A DNA stretch of 64,000 nucleotides, from NCBI GenBank assembly GCA_964035015.1, contig OZ036008.1:2546612-2610611 (forward strand), read 5' to 3'. Source of the DNA: Corallium rubrum. Taxonomy: Eukaryota; Cnidaria; Anthozoa; Scleralcyonacea; Coralliidae. This document shows, in pieces, positions 59,001-64,000 of the stretch. The translations under genes were made by a program, and so were the position numbers. The notes under the pieces were generated by a model, which saw nothing but the letters and a program-made list of their open reading frames with translations, made no database searches and was not told the origin of the DNA. Numbering within the stretch: position 1 is the first letter of the stretch; the number at the start of each line of letters is the position of its first letter.

Positions 59001-62000
59001 GATTTTATAGGATTCTAATAAGATTTTATAGGATTCTAATAAGTTTTTATAGGATTCTAATAAGATTTTATAGGATTCTAATAAGATTTTATAGGATTCT
59101 AATAAGATTTTATAGGATTCTAATAAGATTTTATAGGATTCTAATAAGATTTTATAGGATCCTAATAAGATTTTATAGGATTCTAATAAGATTTTATAGC
59201 GAGATTCTACTAAGATTTTATAGGATTCTAATAAGATTTTATAGCGAGATTCTACTAAGATTTTATAGGATTCAAATAAGATTTTATAGGATTCAAATAA
59301 GATGTTGTAGGATCATAATAAGATTTTATAGGATCCTAATAACATTTTATGGGATCATAATAAGATTTTATAGGATTCTAATAAGATTTTGTAGGATTCT
59401 AATAAGGTTTTATGGGATTCTAATAAGATTTTATAGGATTCTAATAAGATTTTATAGGATTCTAATAAGATTTTATAGGATCATAATAAGATTTTATAGG
59501 ATCCTAATAACATTTTATAGGATCCCAATAACATTTTATGGGATTCTAATAATATTTTATGGGATCCTAATAACATTTTATGGGATCATAATAAGATTTT
59601 ATAGGATTCTAATAAGATTTTGTAGGATTCTAATAAGATTTTATGGGATTCTAATAAGATTTTATAGGATTCTAATAAGATTTTATAGGATCATAATAAG
59701 ATTTTATAGGATCCTAATAACATTTTATAGGATCCCAATAACATTTTATGGGATTCTAATAACATTTTATGGGATCCTAATAACATTTTATGGGATTCTA
59801 ATAAGATTGTATATGATTCTAAAAAGTTCTTTTATGATCCTGATAAGGTTTTATTATAGGATTATAATAAAATTTTATATTATTCTTGTAAGAATTTATA
59901 GGATTCTAATTGGATTTTATAGGATTCTAATAAGATTTTATAGGATCCTAATAAGATTGCATAGGATTTCTTATTTTCTATTTTTTAAGATTGTATAGTA
60001 TTCTAATAAGATTTTGTAGAATCTTAATAAGATATTGTAGGATTTTAATAAGATTCGTTAGCATCCTAATAAGATTGTATGAATCCTAATAAGGTTGTAA
60101 TCTATAATAGCATTTTTTAAATATTTTTAGCCAAGGGAACACTGAGTGAGGATACCATTTGCATGTTTCTAAAACAAATAGGTAAGGTGTGAAAAAGTAC
60201 ATAGACTATTGCTTAGGCAGAATTTTGGATATAATAAATAACAAATTGAGGAGATAGTGAACTGCTGAGATTCATAAAATTTTCCGATATTTGATAAATT
60301 CCTTCGTCAAATTGCGAGTGTCAACAATCATTGTTTAGTCTTATTTGTATAAAAAATACCATAACTACTAGTTTACCTTAAAAAATGGTAATGTTCCAAG
60401 CTGTTCGATCTTTTGAATTCAGAATTTAAAAAAAATTGTAACCGTGCTTTATGCTTTAATGAAATTAAAGCACAGTTAATAAAGCATGACTGAGCGTTGC
60501 CATGACACAACATGGTATCACGTGCTACAAATTACTCAATTAGAACAAACAAAATCTGTCAGTGTATACGTCAATTGAATATTAATATCATATGGCACAA
60601 GTTACTTTCGTTGAAATCGTGTGTTCCCATTGTCTGAGACGCGTTACGTGCCGTTTTGTCGACCATTTTGTTTACACAAGAACAACGAAAGAAAAAATAT
60701 TTTGAATTCAATAACTTAAGGACTAAATCATGTATGAGTCGGACGATGAGCAAGCTGGAAGTGAGTTTTAGGATTCCGAAAGCGATAACAACAAGAGCAA
60801 CGACGTTGAAAACGATAAGTCTGTGTCACATGCTTGAACTATAAGTACGTATCATGTAAGGTAATGTTGTTTCAAAAAGCCGTATAATAAACTTCTTATT
60901 AACCTCGACTGCTAGAAAAATATCAGACAGCGGTCTATCGGTACGAACCTTGCTCTACGAGCTCGGTCCGTAATGTCAAGACCTCGGTCTGATATTAGGG
61001 ACCTGAAGATGGCTCCACACAGTTTCTTGAAAAATGGAAAATACAAGTTTGAGAGTTCAAAACACGTGTATAAATAATTAGGAAAAAGAATAAAACTAAA
61101 TGTTATGCATAGTTAAACAGTCTGACAATCAAAAACTGTTACCAAATAAATAGCAACAGTTGTTCCTATGGCAACAATAACGTTTAAAAATGGCCGCCAA
61201 TTACCATTCAAACTAATTTAATTCGAAAAAATCTTTGCTGACCCCCAATTATTTTTTCATTAAAACTTTTCTTGAAGTATGAGTAATCAATAGGCCGATT
61301 TTAAAAAAATCCTATAGAACGAATAATTTTTTTTTCGGAAAAATCATGTTTGTTAATTTTTAAAAAATTTGCATCTACAGAATTTTTTAAAAATCGGCCT
61401 ATTGATTTATTCATACTTCAGGAAAACTTTTAATGAAAAAAAAAATTGGGGGTCACCAAAGTTTTTTTCGAATTAAATTAATCTGAAGTGTAATTGCCAG
61501 CCATTTTGAAACGTCATTTTTGCCATAGTAACAACTGTTGCTATTTATCTGGCAACAATTTTTGATTGTCAGATTGTTTAACTATGCATAACATTTAGTT
61601 TTATTCTTTTTCCGAATTTTTATGCACGTGTTTTGGGATCTCAAACTTGTATTTTCCATTTTTCAATAAACTGTGTGGAGCCACCTTAAGCAAGCACAAC
61701 GCGAACGTCACGACGACGACCCAAGTACAATAGTATTTTTCAACCAAAACAAACCATTGAATAATTTGCACTTTCAAGAGTAATGTTCCTGTTTTCAAGA
61801 CAACGTTGTGGCAAGGAATAGCAAAAGCTGTTAGTTTACTTAGGCGTTAACTATTATACGTCATGCATGTTGTCGAAGCTATGACTACTTTTTAAAGATC
61901 TTACAACATACATAAAGCATACAATATACGATATCCTGATCCACGGTTTCTTTTATATGCAGTAACTTCAATGCCGTCGTCGTCCTGGCTTGCTTAAGGT

Positions 62001-62188
62001 CCCTATTTCTCCGTAATGACCGCACTCTCGGTTAATAAGAAGTTAATAATCTCTCGTTTCTGTAGCTTCTGCTATGAAAATTCTGCAGTCTAAAGGCATC
62101 ATCCACAGAGATCTCAAACCTCAAAATATTCTTCTCAGTCATGCCGGTGGACCTCATCCCAGACCAGCGGACATAAAGATTAAAATCG
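43776..62188 (+). CDS. ULK: ULK1/2 (Atg1) autophagy serine/threonine kinase, N-terminal exons
   Basis: Seven exons, all with consistent phases: 43776-43874, 49814-49906, 57340-57381, 58255-58287, 58672-58708, 60131-60181 and 62066-62188. They encode the N-lobe and catalytic loop of a kinase very close to animal ULK1/2: [20 protein letters not shown] (glycine loop), [13 protein letters not shown] (catalytic Lys), TKEINILK (αC Glu), [20 protein letters not shown] (hinge), [32 protein letters not shown] (catalytic loop). The DFG exon and everything after lie beyond 64000. ULK1/2 initiates autophagy in a complex with ATG13 and FIP200. Exons 3, 4 and 5 are only 33-42 nt. The donor of exon 2 (GTTTAG) is weak. 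Introns are loaded with mobile elements. Confidence 0.95.
43875..45671. other. ULK intron 1, first part
   Basis: AT-rich intron sequence with a G-rich run near 44700-44725. No exon or recognisable element is visible. Confidence 0.5.
45672..46122. mobile_element. hAT-type MITE with 8 bp target duplication
   Basis: CAATTGTT lies directly outside both ends (45664-45671 and 46123-46130). The ends TAGAGGTAC and, inverted, TAGAGGTGA fit hAT elements, which make 8 bp duplications. Short subterminal ATCGGC repeats occur on both sides. No transposase. Confidence 0.75.
46485..46630. repeat. Small palindromic repeat
   Basis: GTGTAAACGC near 46543 and GGCCGTGTAAACACGGC near 46608 flank inverted AAGCACGCTTAA and TTAAGCGTGCT. 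This is a short foldback MITE in ULK intron 1. Confidence 0.5.
46741..47037. mobile_element. Two adjacent TTAA foldback MITEs
   Basis: Two tandem hairpin elements of about 145 bp each have ends GG(C)NGTTTTCCACTAGGCGA and the complement. TTAA flanks the pair and is shared between them. Arms include GCGAAGCGAC and GTCGCTTCGC. The second presumably inserted into the TTAA beside the first. Confidence 0.75.
47038..49813. other. ULK intron 1, last part
   Basis: A direct repeat (CCAAATAGCTTAGTTT, then AAAGCGAAATACCGAACATG) occurs at 47104-47150 and 47315-47360. An inverted pair built on GCAAACGTTTGGCAGCGGTG flanks 47893-48280, probably a MITE. Another imperfect foldback with CTCGGCTATCGCCTCGAG lies near 49590-49660. 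No exon is visible before 49814. Confidence 0.45.
50170..50290 (-). repeat. Penelope-type terminal fragment, reverse
   Basis: Minus strand reads CAGCTCTGAAGGCGTCCTCA, AAGGACGAAAGCTCAGCTAT, then TAAAATGTTCAAATATA. The same sequence occurs forward at 57098-57203. The GUCC..GGACGAAA arrangement resembles the stem II and core of a hammerhead ribozyme, though the core is not canonical. Confidence 0.5.
50401..50530. repeat. (AT)n and (GTAT)n microsatellite
   Basis: TA runs are separated by a short GTATGTATGTAT stretch. They directly adjoin the left arm of Penelope-like element 2. Confidence 0.95.
50530..52800 (+). mobile_element. Penelope-like element 2 with 533 bp inverted terminal arms
   Basis: The right arm 52268-52800 (plus) is the normal 3' part: GIY-YIG domain and terminal region. 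The left arm 50530-51062 is an almost identical copy in reverse, including the GIY-YIG coding region on the minus strand and the same end (CGTTCTCTGATCAAATATA). The arms have equal length. Between them lies the RT core on the plus strand. A partial, inverted extra copy is a recognised outcome of Penelope retrotransposition. Near both ends GGCCAC..GTGGCCGAAAGCTCG could form a ribozyme-like stem. Confidence 0.85.
51063..52643 (+). pseudogene. Penelope-like reverse transcriptase with GIY-YIG, frameshifted
   Basis: RT motifs in order are [39 protein letters not shown] and [14 protein letters not shown], then after a shift near 51445-51460 [26 protein letters not shown] (catalytic DD) and [13 protein letters not shown]. 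After another shift near 51935-51950 comes a spacer, then [53 protein letters not shown]. It ends LCRT-stop. The sequence is otherwise open, so the copy is fairly young. No start codon is obvious because the 5' end is replaced by the inverted arm. Confidence 0.85.
52900..53097 (+). repeat. Retroposon 3' end with (GAT)n tail
   Basis: A 3'-UTR-like sequence ends AATAAAAATGATGATG, followed by about 80 bp of GAT repeats (53009-53094). This is the usual shape of a truncated LINE with a microsatellite tail. A short (ATT)n run is at 53158-53180. Confidence 0.6.
53369..56875 (+). CDS. Intact LINE 2 polyprotein, 1168 codons
   Basis: One uninterrupted ORF. The first ~140 residues start with a hydrophobic [18 protein letters not shown] and end in [11 protein letters not shown], a 2A-like motif (one position off DVExNPGP). 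An APE endonuclease follows ([49 protein letters not shown]). The reverse transcriptase has [71 protein letters not shown] and SYVDDSKLF (YVDD). The C-terminus lacks the CxC..H knuckle of LINE 1. It lies in ULK intron 2 in the sense orientation. Intactness suggests recent insertion and possible activity. It belongs to the CR1/L2/Rex-like group (inference). Confidence 0.92.
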   Translation: MHTIYLALHFFVIFSFKFSLLAQFFDSKCGESIGVQLCVVGIKDLTVNSVKLTKISDPGHGYETSQANYSLDVEIYARFWPGIIRYLLPLGTDRSCLAFSTRILIKGFGEYTNFTKSYPSIRRKFSKRRTLYYTNGQATYNNEVLQLSGDVHPNPGPVSKMVPKPVNPKYNSSKENSISTIISAPRTRISTNFRQACPANLIYVRPDLTARNTACKSLRNVSLAHLNVRSIKNRTNFIQVNKLVADNDWDIFTASETWLNSTVSNADINISGYKLFRGDRRHKRGGGVCAYIRDNLKAKEVTDLSSTSENGFQQLWVRIQHIKLKSFLLCVVYRPPDCEITCLEEYVTPSIIEALLYGRDIIIMGDLNCDLLSNKPESQVLKDLCTMLNLSQIISKPTRVTKESASLLDVILTTNLRQVISSAVLENTISDHFTVTASIRLKAPKPKPFQIRSRSYKIYEPKTFNDDISKVSWNTLENVTDINTRLEQFNNAFLAVLELHAPVKLMSFKHRTSPFISPEIKDQMKVRDILLRKARRTRCHVDWVLYKETQTEIKRMITEAEKLFVDNEIMQNKNNSHAIWKTIRRYTSNKPKELIKPANPKKVTNEFNSYFVSVGNSTAESVKKLAQEHHILVIEHQPLKHYPELEQFSLSQISREELVAVVMNMPSNKSPGIDKVATKVIKDCLSIVSKPLTEIINLSFTSNIFSTAWKIAEVVPHVKDGDSEVARNNRPISLLVTNSKICERIVFNQLSNYLEEHNRLTSHQSGNQRKHSTESVHLLVTDHILNAIDEKKVTVLVLLDLSKAFDSIDHDCLLHKLQNCGISSNTLEWFRSYLTGRMQAVRIGAEISDLLPITKGVPQGSILGPLLFNLFINDLPSIPLNSKLESYVDDSKLFLSFCIEKLQDVVTTVNNDLFTVATYLSNNCLLANPDKTKIMFFGTQQMLKHIPADISFTFLGKTVQPVQNAKDLGLIMDSSLSFDEHIKQSVSSCMKKLHQINRIKNLFRQSTLEMIIQSHVFSKLFYCSSVWSSTSQKNICKLKTVQNFAARIMTGSRKYDHITPALKQLKWLPVENILYLRDCVMTFKCMNNLAPDYLCRKFVTRSEISNRVTRQSKQLHKPLCRTSKAQKSFLYRASTIWNNLDASLKSRMTVQSFEHNIKTNLLMDFLNK
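56876..57060 (+). repeat. LINE 2 3' untranslated region
   Basis: Following the stop are AT-rich sequence, a GAGCTGAAAAGCCTCTCGAGG hairpin-like segment and AATAAAACTATGTATGTA, typical of a LINE 3' end without a long poly(A). Confidence 0.6.
57098..57203 (+). repeat. Penelope-type terminal fragment, forward
   Basis: It reads CAGCTCTGAAGATGTCTTGA, CCCAAGGACAAAAGCGCAG, then TTAAAGTGTTCAAATATA, matching the reverse copy at 50170-50290. CUGAAGA followed by a UGUCUU/AGGACA stem and AAAG resembles a hammerhead core. The pair brackets the 7 kb block holding Penelope element 2 and LINE 2. Confidence 0.5.
57382..58254. other. ULK intron 3
   Basis: Near 57715-57850 there is a short foldback with repeated GAGGGAC and GTCCCTC words. 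Otherwise nothing is recognised. Confidence 0.45.
58745..60110. repeat. 23 bp minisatellite in ULK intron 5
   Basis: About 58 tandem copies of AAGATTTTATAGGATYCTAAT plus two bases. Variants GGATCC, GGATCA and ACATTTTATGGGA are organised in blocks, and one compound block of several units (about 59300-59560) is repeated at about 59540-59780, a higher-order duplication. The array ends about 20 bp before exon 6. Confidence 0.95.
60885..62055. mobile_element. Outer foldback MITE, interrupted
   Basis: AACTTCTTATTAACC near 60889 pairs with GGTTAATAAGAAGTT near 62031. GTAATG and AGGGACCT blocks further inside pair as well. The inner part contains a separate TTAA-type foldback element (61009-61687). 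It lies in ULK intron 6, ending 11 bp before exon 7. Confidence 0.6.
61009..61687. mobile_element. TTAA-type foldback element with ~330 bp arms
   Basis: Ends (A)GATGGCTCCACACAGTTT and AAACTGTGTGGAGCCACC are inverted. TTAA follows the right end and TGAA, one base different, precedes the left end. Arms of roughly 330 bp pair imperfectly across almost the whole element, with a short AT-rich centre near 61340. The GGTGGCTCC terminus is shared with the MITE at 28510-29038. Confidence 0.75.
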
Positions 62189-63190
62189 GTAAGGGGTGTT
62201 GAAAGGTTATTGTTCGATGTGGCATTTACTAGTCAACTGGTTGGTTAATTCATGTTATGCTACATGTGCATGACGCTGTTAAGCCTGGCTTTCATATGTC
62301 GTAATTCGTCGCCGATCATCGCCGACATACACACGCGTAAAAATCGTTCAGGCAACAATGCTGTAACAACTTGTTGACATATGTGAACAACATTGATAAA
62401 TGAACAACATTGTTCATCATTGTTTCAACAAGTTGTTACTGCTTGATGAAAAATATACACTTGTTGACTGGCGCCGAGGGAAACATCACATGATTAAAGC
62501 GCCGTCAGAGGGAAACATTGCACTGTTTCCTTCTTCGTTGTTGGCGTCAGAGGGAAACAGTGCAATGTTTCCCTCGGCAGAAAGAAACATTGAGTTTGTT
62601 GAACAACACGTGACCATGATTTGACCAATAGGATTTCAAAATTGGCAAACGAAAGTCTTTGGTATATAACAACGGTTGTTTATGGCAACAACCGTCGTTA
62701 TATACCAAAGACTTTCGTTTGCCAATTATGAAATCCTATTGGTCAAATCATGGTCACGTTTGGTATATAAAGGGGCTCTCGGGCTAAAGCCCTCGGGTGA
62801 CATTGAAGCCTTTGGGTCTGTAAAACTCGATGTTTCCCTCGACGCCAGTCAACAAGTGTATATTGTTCACGCATGTTGTAACAACCGAAGAACGTGTTGA
62901 TACATCACCCGTGTTCACCATTGTTGTAACAATGTTGTTCATCGTTGTTATTTCGTCATGCTGTTACAACATGTTGTATCATGTGCGAACAACGTTGTTG
63001 GCTATAAAAATGAGCTGTTGGAACAACTTGTTCATGACTGTTGATTTATCCGTGAACAAGTTGTTCGAACCATGCATAAGTGAACAACTTGTTGACAACT
63101 TGTTCACGGCGAGCAGCACAACATTGTTCACGCCTGTTGACAACCGTGAACAAGTTGTGCGTTTTTACGCGTGTAGCTTTGCGATGAATT
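62189..63190. mobile_element. Palindrome-rich MITE cluster in ULK intron 7
   Basis: Outer inverted blocks (ACACGCGTAAAAA near 62332 and TTTTTACGCGTGT near 63163) enclose many AACAAGTTGTT and AACAACATTGTT palindromes. At 62609-62758 a separate, almost perfect hairpin of about 150 bases (GTGACCATGATTTGACCAAT at one end, its complement at the other) is nested inside. Short ORFs here are not coding. Confidence 0.6.
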
Positions 63191-63785
63191 GACCCTACCG
63201 AAATACATGGCGACTTGTACATTTAACCACAATTTTTCAGTATAGACCTACCTAATATGAACGAGTTTTCTGATTGGCTATAAGTAACCAATCACATTGT
63301 CGATTATCAATTAGTTCCCATGATCCTTACTGACTAGGGTTAGGGTTAGGGGAAGGTGTTGGGTTAGGTGATGACCCCAATATTTTGCATGCTGTAAATA
63401 TTGTTTCTTGCAGAAATATCGGAAGATAGGGTTTTAAAAAGATCAACTTACATGGTAGGAATAAAGTTCTTGCTTAATCCATCTTAGCATGAGAAACTGC
63501 AATGTTTAGTTGTTATTTAAGTGATTTGAGGTCGCAAAGCATTGTGGTTAAGCGTACCGCCGCGATTTTCTTTTGGTACCGTCAATTGCGACGAATTAGG
63601 ATTATGGAAACCGGCAATTGGGGACGATCCCTGATCATCGCCGATCATGGCAAAATAGGTTGAGTCTTACCCACGCTGTGATTGGTCAATTACTGTGTTT
63701 ATATCAGGCTATGCAAACACGGTTGCGATGTCACGGCACATGTCTTAGTCTTATTTCATAAAAGAAATGAAAAATGGATACCATG
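63191..63785. other. ULK intron 7, unassigned
   Basis: A short telomere-like run (TAGGGTTAGGGTTAGGGG) lies at 63336-63353. No exon with a DFG motif was found. The rest is unrecognised. Confidence 0.45.
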
Positions 63786-63945
63786 TGTTTATATAACCTG
63801 ATGCAAACACCCGATTGAGTTTGGGAGAATTCGAAAGTACTTATATAAACACTCGTCTTCGGCTCGGGTTCACATAAACTTTCGAATTCTCCCCATTCAC
63901 TCTCGTATTTGCATCAGGCTATATAAACACGGGCGGCCATTTTCT
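63786..63945. mobile_element. Foldback MITE, ~160 bp
   Basis: TTTATATAACCTGATGCAAA and TTTGCATCAGGCTATATAAA are inverted ends; GAATTCGAAAGT and ACTTTCGAATTC pair further inside around a CTCGTCTTCGGCTCG centre. Related ends occur at 19050-19215. Confidence 0.7.
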
Positions 63946-64000
63946 ATTTCTTAAATACTTTCCTGACCTCGTAATTTTCAAACAATTTTGGGTTCGTACT

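Noticed and set aside
63336-63353. Telomere or telomeric repeat array
   Set aside because: Only about three TTAGGG units are present; this is a short interstitial motif.

Overview
This window is nuclear DNA of an early-branching animal, most likely an anthozoan cnidarian (coral, octocoral or anemone). The reasons are long AT-rich introns with GT..AG junctions, an animal-type ULK1/2 (Atg1) autophagy kinase gene, and a dense mixture of BEL/Pao, Penelope-like, APE-type LINE, MADF, BEN and THAP mobile elements plus foldback MITEs. The species cannot be fixed from sequence alone. There are no operons, and nothing bacterial, CRISPR-like or rRNA-like.

Layout. 0-24 kb is a nest of mobile elements on the minus strand. 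It holds three related DDE transposase pseudogenes (A 374-2090, B 2798-4559, E in three pieces at 8277-8599, 11550-12764 and 23369-23616). A fourth, divergent copy (D, 8600-11545) sits inside E at a TTAA. A BEL/Pao gag with LTR and primer-binding site lies at 4943-7177, with a MADF-protein element inserted in its LTR. A 10.6 kb element (12765-23368) is inserted in E; it has terminal inverted repeats, ~1 kb palindrome-rich subterminal arrays at both ends, a spliced BEN-domain gene on the minus strand and a divergent orphan first exon.

24-35 kb holds a second decayed BEL/Pao (25.7-28.2 kb), 3' ends of the same LINE family that is near full length at 36-39 kb, MITEs with readable target duplications (9 bp, TTAA), a lone terminal exon (30040-30251) and hexamer satellites.

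34970-43311 is the most interesting unit. It is an 8.3 kb DNA element with 84 bp inverted repeats (one mismatch) and an approximate 8 bp target duplication. It carries two convergent genes whose start codons lie inside the two inverted repeats: a SAP/SWIM/YqaJ-nuclease protein (plus) and a small THAP zinc-finger protein (minus). No DDE transposase is visible. A LINE and a Penelope fragment were inserted into it later.

43776 to beyond the window end is the only clear host gene: seven exons of ULK1/2, from the start codon through the HRDLKPQN catalytic loop, with the DFG exon off the end. Its introns hold a Penelope-like element with 533 bp inverted arms, an intact 1168-codon LINE with a 2A-like motif, a 1.35 kb 23-bp minisatellite and several foldback MITEs. 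The YqaJ/THAP element ends 464 bp upstream of the ULK start codon.
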